NCBI RefSeq assembly: GCF_000647975.1
Contig: NZ_JFKE01000005.1
Span: forward strand, 310,001-374,000
Direction: 5' to 3'
DNA: 64,000 bases
Source: Actibacterium mucosum KCTC 23349
GTDB lineage: Bacteria; Pseudomonadota; Alphaproteobacteria; Rhodobacterales; Rhodobacteraceae
This document shows, piece by piece, positions 17,137-26,134 of this stretch. Under the pieces are notes generated by a model. That model was not told where the DNA came from, made no database searches, and was given only the letters and a program-made list of their open reading frames with translations. Position numbers and translations under genes: made by a program. Every line of letters begins with the position of its first letter. The stretch's first letter is position 1.

Positions 17137-18849
17137 TCAGCCGGCGATCAGGCCCATAGCTTCCAATTTCAGGATCACCTGATGCGCGCAGTTGTCCACG
17201 TCGACGCCTTCGGTGTTGACCACCAGTTCGGCATTCTCGGGTGTCTCGTAGGGATCCGAGATACCGGTGAATTCCTGGATCTTGCCTTCGCGGGCCAGCT
17301 TGTACAGACCTTTGCGGTCACGGCGTTCGCATTCTTCCAGCGACGTGGCAACATGCACTTCGCAGAATGCGCCGTAGGCTTCGATCATTTCACGCACAGC
17401 GCGGCGGGTGGCCGTGTAGGGCGCGATGGGTGCACAGATGGCGATGCCACCGTTCTTGGTGATTTCCGAGGCAACGTAGCCGATGCGCTTGATGTTGATG
17501 TCGCGATGCTCTTTCGAGAAGCCCAGTTCCGACGACAGGTGCTTGCGCACAACGTCACCGTCCAGCAGCGTCACGGGGCGGCCGCCCATCTCCATCAGTT
17601 TCACCATCAGCGCATTGGCAATGGTCGACTTACCCGAACCCGACAGACCGGTGAAGAATACCGTAAAGCCCTGGCTTGCACGCGGCGGCTTGGTGCGGCG
17701 CAGTTCCTTGACCACTTCGGGGAAGCTGAACCATTCCGGAATTTCCAGCCCTTCGGCCAGACGGCGGCGCAGCTCGGTGCCCGAGATGTTCAGGATGGTG
17801 ACGTTGTCGCGGTCGGCGATTTCGTCGTTGGGTTCGTACTGGGCGCGCTCTTGCACATAGACCATGTGCTTAAAGTCGACCATTTCGATGCCCATTTCCT
17901 CTTGGTGCGTCCGGAACAGTTCCTGCGCATCATAGGGGCCATAGAAATCTTCACCGGCCGAGTTCTTGCCGGGGCCAGCATGGTCGCGACCAACGATCAG
18001 GTGAGTGACACCGTGGTTCTTGCGGATCAGGCCGTGCCAAACCGCTTCGCGCGGGCCGGCCATACGCATGGCAAGTGGCAAAAGCGACATGGTGGTGGTC
18101 GATGCCGGATATTTGTCCAGAACCGCCTCGTAGCAGCGCACGCGGGTGAAATGGTCTACATCGCCCGGCTTGGTCATACCCACAACGGGGTGGATCAGCA
18201 GGTTGGCCTGCGCCTCTTTCGCGGCGCGGAAGGTCAGTTCCTGGTGCGCACGGTGCAGCGGGTTGCGGGTTTGGAACGCAACCACCTTGCGCCAGCCCAG
18301 CTTGCGGAAATACGCGCGCAGTTCATTGGGGGTGTCGCGGCGGGCGCGGAAGTCATAGTGCACCGGCTGCTGGATACCCACAACAGGGCCGCCCAGGTAA
18401 ACAGGGCCAGCAGTGTTGTGCAGGTAGTTTACGGCAGGGTGGGCCAGATCGTCGGCACCGAACACTTTTTCAGCTTCAACAGCTTTGTTCGGTGTCCAGC
18501 TATCGGTCACCGTCATGGTGGCCAGGATCACACCTTCCTGGTCGCGCAGCGCAATGTCCTGTCCCGGCTCAAGCGAGGCGGCGAACTCTTCCGATACATC
18601 CAGATTGATCGGCATCGGCCACAATTGGCCATCCGCCAGGCGCATGTTTTCAACAACGCCATTGTAATCTTCTTCGGTCAAAAAGCCCTTCAGCGGGTTG
18701 AACCCGCCATTCATCAGAAGCTCGAGGTCGCAGATTTGGCGCGGGGTCAGGTCCCAGCTTACCAGATCGGCAGCCTCCATTTTCAGTTTTTGGGCACTTT
18801 CGTGGGAAACGTATAGCTCCGGGATCGGAGCAAGGTTGTTCAGCGACAT
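17137..18849 (-). CDS. bifunctional sulfate adenylyltransferase/adenylylsulfate kinase
   Basis: 570-residue fusion for sulfate activation: the first part makes APS from ATP and sulfate, the second phosphorylates APS to PAPS. The ATP sulfurylase part (about 1-390) has FQTRNPLHRAHQEL with the HxxH motif and GRDHAGPGKN. The APS kinase part (about 395-570) has the P-loop GLSGSGKSTIANAL and LDGDVVRKHLSSELGF. ATG 18849 (MSLNNLAPI) is used; the 35 codons upstream are not family-like. The fused, single-chain form is common in alphaproteobacteria. A long inverted repeat lies in its upstream region. Confidence 0.95.
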   Translation of the reverse strand: MSLNNLAPIPELYVSHESAQKLKMEAADLVSWDLTPRQICDLELLMNGGFNPLKGFLTEEDYNGVVENMRLADGQLWPMPINLDVSEEFAASLEPGQDIALRDQEGVILATMTVTDSWTPNKAVEAEKVFGADDLAHPAVNYLHNTAGPVYLGGPVVGIQQPVHYDFRARRDTPNELRAYFRKLGWRKVVAFQTRNPLHRAHQELTFRAAKEAQANLLIHPVVGMTKPGDVDHFTRVRCYEAVLDKYPASTTTMSLLPLAMRMAGPREAVWHGLIRKNHGVTHLIVGRDHAGPGKNSAGEDFYGPYDAQELFRTHQEEMGIEMVDFKHMVYVQERAQYEPNDEIADRDNVTILNISGTELRRRLAEGLEIPEWFSFPEVVKELRRTKPPRASQGFTVFFTGLSGSGKSTIANALMVKLMEMGGRPVTLLDGDVVRKHLSSELGFSKEHRDINIKRIGYVASEITKNGGIAICAPIAPYTATRRAVREMIEAYGAFCEVHVATSLEECERRDRKGLYKLAREGKIQEFTGISDPYETPENAELVVNTEGVDVDNCAHQVILKLEAMGLIAG

Positions 18850-18995
18850 GATATCAACTCGATTCTCTGTCTGGTTAAAATTTTGGCCGCACCCAACTCG
18901 GGCACGGCCGCACAGGGCGCGGGTTAGCGCGTGAATGTGACAGTAATCAAGCAAATCCCGGGTTTATTTTGCAGATGCGGCAAAATTCCCGCTGT

Positions 18996-19038
18996 TTTTT
19001 GCCCGGAAGCGAACAATGTTCTGAAATCCGGGCAAAAA
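18996..19038. repeat. 12-bp inverted repeat upstream of sat/cysC
   Basis: Arms tttttgcccgga (18996-19007) and tccgggcaaaaa (19027-19038) are perfect reverse complements around 19 nt. Orientation is T-tract, stem, A-tract, opposite to a terminator on either strand. A smaller copy, TTTTGC-N7-GCAAAA, occupies 18967-18985. It is a candidate operator or leader structure of the sulfate gene. Confidence 0.55.
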
Positions 19039-19057
19039 GTGAAAGCCGCGCTGCAGC

Positions 19058-19999
19058 TTATTCTTGTTCGGCCAGAAAGCGCTCGGCCTCAAGCGCGGCC
19101 ATGCAGCCCATGCCGGCGCTGGTCACGGCCTGACGATAGATGTGGTCGGTCAGGTCACCCGCGGCAAAAACGCCCGGGATCGAGGTTGCCGTGCTATCGG
19201 GTTTGGTGACAACATAGCCACCCATGTGGGTTTCCAGCTGATCTTTGACCAGTTCGGATGCGGGCGCGTGGCCGATGGCAACAAAGAACCCTTTGCAAGC
19301 CACTTCCTGCACTTCGCCGGTTTCCACATGCTTGATCTTCACAGCTTCTACGCCCAGCGGATTGTCGCCGCCAACAACCTCTTCGACCGCGTGGTCCCAG
19401 ATGATCTCGACCTTTTCATTCTTGAACAGGCGGTCTTGCAGAATCTTTTCTGCGCGCAGGCTGTCGCGTCTATGTACCAGCGTGACCTTGGAGGCGAAAT
19501 TGGTCAGGAACAGCGCCTCTTCGACGGCGGTGTTGCCGCCCCCTACAACTACTACTTCCTGCCCGCGGTAAAAGAACCCGTCACAGGTTGCGCAGGCCGA
19601 GACACCGAATCCTTTGAACTTTTCTTCGCTGTCCAGGCCCAGCCACTTGGCCTGTGCACCTGTGGCAAGGATCACCGCGTCGGCAGTATAGGTGGTGCCG
19701 CTGTCGCCATGTGCCACAAACGGGCGCTTGGACAGGTCGATATCGGTGATGATGTCGCCGATGATCTCGGTGCCGACGGCGCGGGCATGTTCTTCCATCT
19801 TGATCATCAGGTCGGGGCCCTGGATCTCCACCCATGACGGCCAGTTCTCGACCTCGGTGGTGATGGTCAGCTGCCCGCCCGGTTGAATGCCCTGTACCAG
19901 AACGGGGTTCAACATAGCGCGCGAGCCGTAGACGGCGGCGGTATAGCCCGCCGGCCCCGAACCCACGATCAGCAGCTTGGTGTGTTTGGTCTCAGCCAT
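19058..19999 (-). CDS. trxB: thioredoxin-disulfide reductase
   Basis: 313-residue low-molecular-weight flavoprotein that passes electrons from NADPH to thioredoxin. FAD binding is seen in IVGSGPAGYTAAVYGSRA, the redox pair is C136 and C139 in CATCDGFF, the NADPH site is VVGGGNTAVEEALFL, and the C-terminal FAD motif is GVFAAGDLTDHIYRQA. Length is standard. It precedes sat/cysC on the same strand by 208 bp and is divergent from an Lrp-type regulator. Confidence 0.95.
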   Translation of the reverse strand: MAETKHTKLLIVGSGPAGYTAAVYGSRAMLNPVLVQGIQPGGQLTITTEVENWPSWVEIQGPDLMIKMEEHARAVGTEIIGDIITDIDLSKRPFVAHGDSGTTYTADAVILATGAQAKWLGLDSEEKFKGFGVSACATCDGFFYRGQEVVVVGGGNTAVEEALFLTNFASKVTLVHRRDSLRAEKILQDRLFKNEKVEIIWDHAVEEVVGGDNPLGVEAVKIKHVETGEVQEVACKGFFVAIGHAPASELVKDQLETHMGGYVVTKPDSTATSIPGVFAAGDLTDHIYRQAVTSAGMGCMAALEAERFLAEQE

Positions 20000-20178
20000 T
20001 TGGGCAGCCTCTTACGATTTTCGTTTGAACCGATATAGACACTGCCCACCAGCGGTGAAAGGGGATTCGCAATGCGTAAATTATTCGCGTTTCGCATTTC
20101 TGAAAGTTGCTTAAGGGTGAAATATTATTGCGCTATGCGAAGGCTCTGCGTAGTATCCGCCAAAATTAGGAGACTTTG

Positions 20179-20679
20179 ATGGCAGCACACAGGCTAGACC
20201 CGATCGACCGCAAGATCTTGGCGGAATTGCAGGCTGACGGGCGCATGACAAATGTGGAACTGGCCAAGCGTGTTGGCATCTCGGCGCCACCCTGTTTGCG
20301 ACGTGTGCGAACCCTGGAAGAGGCCGGGTATATTCGCGGCTTTCACGCCGATGTGGACGCGCGCCAGCTTGGGTTCGAGGTGCAGGTTTTTGCCATGGTG
20401 GGGCTGGTCAGCCAAGCCGAGGTGGACCTGTCCGCATTCGAGGCTCGTTGCCGCGAATGGTCGCTGGTGCGCGAGTGTCACATGTTGAACGGCGAGGTGG
20501 ATTTCCTGCTGAAATGCGTGTCGCCCGATTTGTCGACTTTCCAGACATTCCTAACCGAAGAACTGACTGCGGCAGAAAACGTTGCAAGTGTAAAAACCTC
20601 GCTCGTCATTCGCTGTGCGAAAGACGAACCCGGTGTCCCGTTTGATGTAATCGAAGCCCGCGCAACTGCGCAGGATTAA
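20179..20679 (+). CDS. Lrp/AsnC-family regulator
   Basis: 166-residue feast/famine regulator. The helix-turn-helix is at residues 5-55 (LDPIDRKILAELQADGRMTNVELAKRV, then SAPPCLRRVRTLEEAG). The C-terminal RAM domain (VSQAEVDLSAFEARCREW) binds amino-acid effectors. A TTG in frame precedes the ATG, but AGGAG six bases before ATG 20179 fixes the start. The gene is divergent from trxB over an AT-rich spacer. Its TAA stop shares TTAA with the stop of the convergent Hint gene. Confidence 0.9.
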   Translation: MAAHRLDPIDRKILAELQADGRMTNVELAKRVGISAPPCLRRVRTLEEAGYIRGFHADVDARQLGFEVQVFAMVGLVSQAEVDLSAFEARCREWSLVRECHMLNGEVDFLLKCVSPDLSTFQTFLTEELTAAENVASVKTSLVIRCAKDEPGVPFDVIEARATAQD

Positions 20680-21476
20680 GCCGCGTCCACCCGGATCATT
20701 TCGACCTCATGTGCGCTGAGGCGTGGATAGCTCATCGGGCCAAATTCGTGGATCGACCGCACATGCGGGAAAAGGCTGAGAAACAGGTCCAGTGTCTCGG
20801 CATCCATCATGTCGTCGGCGCGTGCACCGGGGTGAAAGCTTTCCACTTCCAAGCCGTTGGCGGATAGAACCTGTTGCCCTTCAACGGCCACGTGGTAGAC
20901 GCGGACCGGGGCAACGGGCTGAATTGTGATCATGCTTTCGCCATCGGCAAAGCCATGAGCGGGCGCGAAGGCAGACGGTGTGCCAAACATGCGGCGGCAG
21001 GCATCATGCTGAAACAGCACGCGGGCACGCGGACCAAGCATCAGATCCGGCAAAGGGCGCCCCATGCCAAAGCTTTCCGCGGTGACCCTGAGCAGCCGCA
21101 CCGATTCTTCTGACAGTTCCGGCAGCCCCGGGAACACCATCATCGAACCGATCCACAACAGCGGCATCGGACCATTATCCTTGGTGACAATCTGCATGCC
21201 GGGGCACAGGTCTTCGACCGCGATGGGGCCATCGGTGGTCGTGATCAGCGTGCCGCGGGCAAAACCGGCAAACGCGTCTTCAAAGGTCGGAGTGGCGGGG
21301 GCGACAGCGGATTTCTGAGTCAACGCGCCTTGAACATCGATCGCCTGAATTTCGTAACGGCGCGTCAGCGGCATCGCGCGGGCCAGCGCCGGCTTGCGCT
21401 GAACCTGCGGGACCCGCGAAGGACGCGAGGGAACAGTAGCCGGACGCGGCGGTGTTGTGTGGCGCTGGTGTCCCAT
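20676..21476 (-). CDS. Hint-domain protein without the catalytic cysteine
   Basis: 266 residues. The first 75 are basic and proline-rich. The middle (residues about 100-215) matches the Hint_2 domain common in Rhodobacteraceae: FARGTLITTTDGPIAVEDL, then GPMPLLWIG, then a late NGLEVESFHPG. Hint domains normally splice or cleave after a cysteine at the CF-x-GT position. Here the residue before FARGT is glycine, so self-processing is unlikely. No signal peptide is visible. I use ATG 21476; the upstream 40 codons read through a terminator. Function unknown. Confidence 0.72.
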   Translation of the reverse strand: MGHQRHTTPPRPATVPSRPSRVPQVQRKPALARAMPLTRRYEIQAIDVQGALTQKSAVAPATPTFEDAFAGFARGTLITTTDGPIAVEDLCPGMQIVTKDNGPMPLLWIGSMMVFPGLPELSEESVRLLRVTAESFGMGRPLPDLMLGPRARVLFQHDACRRMFGTPSAFAPAHGFADGESMITIQPVAPVRVYHVAVEGQQVLSANGLEVESFHPGARADDMMDAETLDLFLSLFPHVRSIHEFGPMSYPRLSAHEVEMIRVDAA

Positions 21477-21500
21477 CTTTACTCCGTAGTCAAAACCAAA

Positions 21501-21522
21501 CCCCTCACTTTCGGGCGAGGGG
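21501..21522 (-). terminator. intrinsic terminator after the 43-residue gene
   Basis: Minus-strand hairpin CCCCTCGC...GTGAGGGG (8 bp counting one G-T pair), followed on the minus strand by TTTTGGTTTT. It starts 10 bp after the stop of the small gene and ends before the Hint gene start. Confidence 0.7.
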
Positions 21523-21532
21523 CCAACGATTG

Positions 21533-21664
21533 TCAGCGCGCGGCGCGGCGCTTTTCTGCTTGCTGCCCATAGGCGCGCTTGGACTTGCGGGCCCACGGCA
21601 TGGCCTGCACCGGCTTCTTGCTTTCGTTAAGCACCGATTTCAGCCAGCGACGTTCGCTCTTCAT
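21533..21664 (-). CDS. small basic protein, 43 residues
   Basis: Too short for routine gene finding but well supported. ATG at 21664 follows AGGAG by nine bases, the frame gives a lysine- and arginine-rich peptide (MKSERRWLKSVLNESKK at the N terminus, KSKRAYGQQAEKRRAAR at the C terminus), and a terminator follows directly. Fourteen or so basic residues and one proline-tryptophan kink suggest nucleic-acid or ribosome binding. I do not recognise a characterised family. It lies between the Hint gene and pgeF, both on the same strand. Confidence 0.65.
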   Translation of the reverse strand: MKSERRWLKSVLNESKKPVQAMPWARKSKRAYGQQAEKRRAAR

Positions 21665-21807
21665 AACCTGTTACTCCTGCCATCAGCCTCGCTTTTGGAG
21701 GTCTGCGTTTATTCTTCGTAAACAGGTATGAACGGCCAATGCGGCGGGCATATGGCTGGGAATGTGTCGTTTTGCGGTCAAGGTATGGAGGAAATGTGGC
21801 GCTCGTG

Positions 21808-22563
21808 TCAGAGGCGGATCGCCGAAATCAGACGGCCATAGTCGGCTTCGCCCAGATGGCAGGACCTGCGATAGGAAAAGAACCGGTCCGGCTCGGAATA
21901 TGTGCAATGCCGCGTCCACTCAGCCTGACCAATTCCCGCCGCGCGCAAGCGGTGCAACCCGTAAGAGGGTAAGTCGAACTGCAGTCGATCTTCTTTGCCG
22001 CTGGCGAAAAACCGGGTGTTGCCTGCATCGTCATCGGCAAACCGTTCAAACAGTTCCGGCCCCACCTCATACGCGCGCTGGCTGATCGATGGGCCGATGA
22101 CGGCAACGGTGTTTGCCCTGTCTGCGCCAAGGTTTTCCATCGCATCCAGCGTCGCTTCCAACACGCCGTCCAACGCTCCGCGCCACCCGGCATGGGCGGC
22201 CCCAACAACACCAGCCTGCGCGTCGGCAAACAGCACCGGTTGGCAGTCCGCGGTCAGGATTGTCAGCACCACACCCTGCGTCGCCGTAACCAGCGCATCG
22301 GCGCGCGCGGGAAGCTCTGTAGGCCCGTCGACGGCCAAGACATCGGCGGAGTGCACCTGATGCACCGCGGCCAACCCGCCCGGTTCGCTGTCCATCGCGG
22401 CGGCGACCCGGGCGCGGTTGATCTGTACAATCTCGCGCAGGTCGGTCGAGCCCAACCCGCAATTCAGCCCGGCAAAGATTCCCGACGATGCGCCGCCACG
22501 GCGGGTAAAGAACCCGTGGCGGACAGAGCCCAAAAGGTCAGCAGTCAGAATTTCCAGCGTCAT
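21808..22563 (-). CDS. pgeF: peptidoglycan editing factor, YfiH/laccase-domain family
   Basis: 251-residue member of the multicopper-polyphenol-oxidase-like YfiH family, shown in E. coli to remove mis-incorporated serine muropeptide precursors. HGFFTRRGGASSGIFAGLN at the N terminus, QVHSADV, LTADCQPVLFAD with the family cysteine and AHAGWRGALDGV are the conserved blocks. It is the last gene of lgt-midA-pgeF; its ATG overlaps the midA stop by 4 nt. Confidence 0.9.
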   Translation of the reverse strand: MTLEILTADLLGSVRHGFFTRRGGASSGIFAGLNCGLGSTDLREIVQINRARVAAAMDSEPGGLAAVHQVHSADVLAVDGPTELPARADALVTATQGVVLTILTADCQPVLFADAQAGVVGAAHAGWRGALDGVLEATLDAMENLGADRANTVAVIGPSISQRAYEVGPELFERFADDDAGNTRFFASGKEDRLQFDLPSYGLHRLRAAGIGQAEWTRHCTYSEPDRFFSYRRSCHLGEADYGRLISAIRL

Positions 22564-23627
22564 GCGGCAAAACCCGGCAATTGAGGTGCGTCGTGTGGGC
22601 GCAGTCCCAGCACTTTGAAGAGCGTTCCCATTTCCTGCGGGTGGGTCAAGCGCCGATGCGCTGCAATGTGCTGTTCCAGCGCGTCGCCGCTGAGACGTTG
22701 CGCCAGGGTTTGTGCGCGATGTGTGATGCCTAGACGTTCAAGAAACGCGCCCTGTTCCGTGTAATCCGCTGACAAAACCGGGGTCGCGGCCTGTGCCAAT
22801 GCCTCGAAATCCACGTGGGCGGTCAGGTCAGCCTCGCCACAATGTGATAGCGGGTCCAGGGGTTCGTGGTTGCGCAGCGCCTGAAACGTATCCCCTTTCG
22901 AGCGCCAGCCACCGTAATCCAATATCAAAGCGGCGCCCCCGTGTGTGGCGATTTGACTGGCGATTCCCGCGATCGCTGGTGCGGCTGAAGGACAGGTTTC
23001 AACAATGTCACCGGGTTCGGAGTCTGACAGCCGGCTGTCCAGCGCGGCGATAGGCGCTGCGGCCGAGAGGGCCAGCGTCAGGGCACCATTGGGTGCGGCA
23101 ACCACGACTTCATGCCAGCCCTGATCTGCACGCTGGAACTGGCGAATGGGGAGCGCATCAAAGAACTCGTTGGCAACGAGGTATAGCGGCTGATTGTCGG
23201 GCAGTTCCGACAGATGGTCGTGCCAGGTGACCTGGGCGTCTTTCAACTTGTCGCGCTGAAAGTCGCGCAGGCGGGACGACGCCTCGATCAGATGCACCGA
23301 CAACGCGGCGTGAAAACCCGGTACAGCGCGTGTGGCGCGCAGGATGTCGGCCATCAGCGTGCCGCGCCCCGGTCCCGGCTCGGCCAGCACAAATCGCGCG
23401 GGTTGCCCCTGGTCCATCCAGGCCTGTGCCAGCGCCAGGCCCAGCATCTCGCCAAACATCTGGCTGACCTCGGGCGCGGTGATAAAGTCACCCGCCGTAC
23501 CAAAGGGTTCGGACCGGGTGTAATAGCCATGCTCGGGATGCAGCAGACATTCGGACATGTAATCGCCCAAGGTCATCGGACCCGAGGTCGCAATCCGCCG
23601 TAAAAGGATATCGGCCAGTGCCGTCAC
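22560..23627 (-). CDS. SAM-dependent methyltransferase, MidA/NDUFAF7 family
   Basis: 355-residue COG1565 protein. The N-terminal [22 protein letters not shown] and [19 protein letters not shown] blocks are diagnostic, and [17 protein letters not shown] is the SAM-binding motif. The mitochondrial relative methylates an arginine of a complex I subunit during assembly; the bacterial role is probably protein arginine methylation but is not proven. I place the start at GTG 23627, where GTGA overlaps the lgt stop and family similarity begins ([11 protein letters not shown]); an ATG further up lies inside lgt. Confidence 0.87.
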   Translation of the reverse strand: MTALADILLRRIATSGPMTLGDYMSECLLHPEHGYYTRSEPFGTAGDFITAPEVSQMFGEMLGLALAQAWMDQGQPARFVLAEPGPGRGTLMADILRATRAVPGFHAALSVHLIEASSRLRDFQRDKLKDAQVTWHDHLSELPDNQPLYLVANEFFDALPIRQFQRADQGWHEVVVAAPNGALTLALSAAAPIAALDSRLSDSEPGDIVETCPSAAPAIAGIASQIATHGGAALILDYGGWRSKGDTFQALRNHEPLDPLSHCGEADLTAHVDFEALAQAATPVLSADYTEQGAFLERLGITHRAQTLAQRLSGDALEQHIAAHRRLTHPQEMGTLFKVLGLRPHDAPQLPGFAA

Positions 23628-24523
23628 GCCGCGCGCTTTTTCTGCCGCAGCGCGATCAGGATCAGCGCCGCGCCAAAGGCGACCATCGGCAACGACAGAA
23701 GCTGCCCCATGGTGACGCCAATACCGTTCCAATGGATGGCGAACCCAATCGGGTTTTCGGGCGTAATGAATTGGAAATCGGCCTGCCGAAAGAACTCGAC
23801 GATGAACCGCCCCACGCCATAGCCGGCAAAGAACAGCCCCGCCGTCAGGCCCGGCACCTTCAGCCAGCCGCGACGATAGACGAGATAAAGCAGGATCAGC
23901 CCCAGGATCAGCCCCTCAAGCGCCGCCTCGTACAGCTGCGAGGGGTGGCGCGCGCAGGGGCCTTCCCAACCAGGCGGGCAAAGCGCCGCAAGCTCGCCGG
24001 GGAACACCATGGCCCAGGGCACGTCGGACGGGCGGCCCCACAGCTCGGCATTGATGAAATTGGCAATCCGGCCAAAAAACAACCCCGGCGGCGTGGCCAG
24101 CGCCAGCGCGTCGGCGGCCTGCATCAGGGGAATGCTCTGGCTGCGGCAATACAGGATCAGCGCCACAACAACGCCGATTAGCCCGCCATGAAAGGCCATG
24201 CCGCCTTCCCAGATCTTGACGATGTCGATGGGGTTGGCCAGGTAGTCCATGGGTTTGTAGAAAATCACAAAGCCCAGTCGCCCGCCCAACACCACGCCCA
24301 GGATCACCCAGGTTAGCAAATCGCCCACCTGTTCGGCGGTCATCGGGGCCGTTTCGCCGGGCCATAAATCGGCGCGCTTGACCAGCCGCACCACCAGCCA
24401 CCAGCCCAGCAACAGACCTGCCATATAGGCAAGCGCGTACCAGCGTAGGGCAAATTCGAATCCGCCTATCGCGAAGGAGAATAGCTCAGGGTCGAGCGCG
24501 GGGAAATTAAGGACAGCCTGCAT
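23624..24523 (-). CDS. lgt: prolipoprotein diacylglyceryl transferase
   Basis: 299-residue inner-membrane enzyme that attaches diacylglycerol from phosphatidylglycerol to the lipobox cysteine of prolipoproteins. Seven membrane segments are visible. The Lgt signature is [16 protein letters not shown], with [16 protein letters not shown] and [12 protein letters not shown] further on. It is first in an operon with the MidA-like methyltransferase and pgeF, each junction a 4-nt overlap. A divergent ubiK gene lies 97 bp upstream. Confidence 0.96.
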   Translation of the reverse strand: MQAVLNFPALDPELFSFAIGGFEFALRWYALAYMAGLLLGWWLVVRLVKRADLWPGETAPMTAEQVGDLLTWVILGVVLGGRLGFVIFYKPMDYLANPIDIVKIWEGGMAFHGGLIGVVVALILYCRSQSIPLMQAADALALATPPGLFFGRIANFINAELWGRPSDVPWAMVFPGELAALCPPGWEGPCARHPSQLYEAALEGLILGLILLYLVYRRGWLKVPGLTAGLFFAGYGVGRFIVEFFRQADFQFITPENPIGFAIHWNGIGVTMGQLLSLPMVAFGAALILIALRQKKRAA

Positions 24524-24620
24524 CAGGGACTCTCTTGCCGTTTAACCTGCGACCAAGTCAACCTTGAGCTTTGGGCCGCCTGCGACCATATAGAGGGCGA
24601 ATGTAACGCCGGAGACCGCA

Positions 24621-24866
24621 ATGCAGACCCGCAACAAGTTTTTTGACGACATGTCTCAGTTGATGACCAATGCAATGGGCGTTGCGCAGGGGGCCAAGGA
24701 CGAGGCCGAAAATGCCATGAAAGGCATGATCGACCGTTGGTTGGCCGATCGTGACTTTGTCACGCGCGAAGAGTTCGACGCCGTCCGCCTGATGGCTCAG
24801 AAAGCCCGCGAAGAAAACGCCGAACTGCGCGCGCGCCTCGAAGCGCTGGAAGCCGCGAAGAAATAA
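24621..24866 (+). CDS. ubiK: ubiquinone biosynthesis accessory factor, UbiK family
   Basis: 81-residue helical protein of the BMFP/UbiK family, which assists the late ubiquinone-synthesis complex together with UbiJ in E. coli. FFDDMSQLMTNAMGVAQGAKDEAENAMK is the N-terminal amphipathic part. DRDFVTREEFDAVRLMAQKAREENAEL and the leucine-spaced end form the C-terminal coiled coil. A GGAG ribosome site lies before ATG. Three bases separate its stop from that of the convergent DUF4202 gene. Confidence 0.85.
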   Translation: MQTRNKFFDDMSQLMTNAMGVAQGAKDEAENAMKGMIDRWLADRDFVTREEFDAVRLMAQKAREENAELRARLEALEAAKK

Positions 24867-24869
24867 GCA

Positions 24870-25427
24870 TCAGGCCGCAAAAGCTGCGGCAAGATCGGCG
24901 GGCAGTTCGAATTCGTCCAGCACGCGCGCACGTGCTGCGGGCGACATCTTGCGGGCCGTTTTCTCGACAATCGACTGCACCTTTTCGGCCGGATGTTTGG
25001 CGGCAAAGGGGGCAAAATACCATTTCAAGAAGACGAAACAGATCACGTCCTCCAATGCCTGCACGTCAGGATCGCGTTTCAGCCCCTCTTTGCGCAACAT
25101 CGCGCCAACCTTGTCGCGCTCCTCTGCGCCATATCCCGCATCTGCCATCAGTCCCGTCACCGTATCGGCGTGATGCCGCCCCAGATCGCGGCGCCATGTC
25201 AGGTATCCGGTACGTCCCTCGGGGTAGTCGGCGCGTTTCAATACCCAGCGTTCCACGTGCTGACCGCGCGCGGCGATCTGCAGCAGGTCCGAGGCACTGG
25301 GGAAAAGGCGCTGTGCCTCGGCGCTCATCCGTTCGCCATAAATCAGTTCCTTCGGGCGGCCGTCCTCAAGATCGGGGTCGGCGGCATTCAGGGTATCGAT
25401 GGCGGCAAGAACCTGGCTGAGGGACAT
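24870..25427 (-). CDS. DUF4202 family protein
   Basis: 185-residue protein of the DUF4202 family. LIYGERMSAEAQRLFPSASDLLQIAARGQHVERW and KRADYPEGRTGYLTWRRDLGRHHAD carry conserved histidines and aspartates reminiscent of HD-type helical metalloproteins. An enzymatic role is therefore possible but untested. It is a single gene convergent with ubiK, 102 bp downstream of the yceI end on the same strand. Confidence 0.8.
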   Translation of the reverse strand: MSLSQVLAAIDTLNAADPDLEDGRPKELIYGERMSAEAQRLFPSASDLLQIAARGQHVERWVLKRADYPEGRTGYLTWRRDLGRHHADTVTGLMADAGYGAEERDKVGAMLRKEGLKRDPDVQALEDVICFVFLKWYFAPFAAKHPAEKVQSIVEKTARKMSPAARARVLDEFELPADLAAAFAA

Positions 25428-25497
25428 GGGTGCTCCGTTTGTCTGTCAGAGAGGTCAGACTACGGCGCGGCGGTTGGGCTGTCACCCCGAAAGGCGG

Positions 25498-25523
25498 GGG
25501 CAGGGCCGTAGTCGGCCCTGCCC
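25498..25523 (-). terminator. stem-loop terminator after yceI
   Basis: A 10-bp perfect stem (gggcagggcc and ggccctgccc, 6-nt loop) begins 7 bp after the yceI stop. The minus-strand continuation is C- and T-containing rather than a clean T run, so it may act as 3' end stabiliser as well. Confidence 0.55.
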
Positions 25524-25529
25524 AACGCG

Positions 25530-26111
25530 TTATTGCTTGATAGCTTCGGCGTCGATGAACACTTCAACAACCGGGCCCAGGCCAAATTCGGTCAGTTTGT
25601 TCATGCCGAAGATGGTGCCGTCGATGCTGCCGGTTGCGGTGAAGCCGGTTTTGACAGTGTTGGCATCCCAAGGCAGCGGGAACTCGGCATTCCATGTGGT
25701 GTCCAGCGCAATTTCACGGGTGACGCCGACCATGGTCATGTCACCGTAGATCACCGCGGTTTTGTCACCTGTCTGCTCGATCCGGGTGCTTTCAAAGGTG
25801 ATTTCGGGGAATTCCAGCGCATTCAGAAAGTCGGGGCTGCGCACGTGATCGTCACGACCTTGATCGTTGGTGTCGACGGTTTCGGCGGCGATGGTCACCT
25901 TGACCGAGCTTTTGGTGACGTCGTCTTTGTCAAACACGATGTCGCCGCTGACGCCACGGAAGATGCCGCGGGCATTGGCCCAACCGGCGTGGTTCACGGC
26001 GAACTGCACCCAGGTGTGGTTTTCGTGCAGCTTGTATTCGTCGGCCGCCATGGCTGGCATGGTCACAGCCGAAAGCGCAAGCGCGGCGATGGTGGATTTC
26101 AGAATGGTCAT
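25530..26111 (-). CDS. YceI-family periplasmic lipocalin-like protein
   Basis: 193 residues with a signal peptide ending near AMA-ADEY. YceI proteins form a lipocalin-like barrel that binds polyisoprenoids in the periplasm. Conserved blocks visible are HTWVQFAVNHAGWANARGIF, DNDQG-like DTNDQGRDDHVRSPDFL and FPEITFESTRIEQTGD. ATG 26111 is chosen because AAGGAG precedes it; a further ATG nine codons up overlaps the membrane-protein gene. It is 23 bp downstream of that gene and probably co-expressed. Confidence 0.9.
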   Translation of the reverse strand: MTILKSTIAALALSAVTMPAMAADEYKLHENHTWVQFAVNHAGWANARGIFRGVSGDIVFDKDDVTKSSVKVTIAAETVDTNDQGRDDHVRSPDFLNALEFPEITFESTRIEQTGDKTAVIYGDMTMVGVTREIALDTTWNAEFPLPWDANTVKTGFTATGSIDGTIFGMNKLTEFGLGPVVEVFIDAEAIKQ

Positions 26112-26134
26112 GGTTTTCTCCTTCAGGGTTGGGG

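Noticed and set aside
17182-18816. Open frame of 544 codons opposite sat/cysC
   Set aside because: Same reason: mirror of a bifunctional enzyme whose motifs are all on the minus strand.
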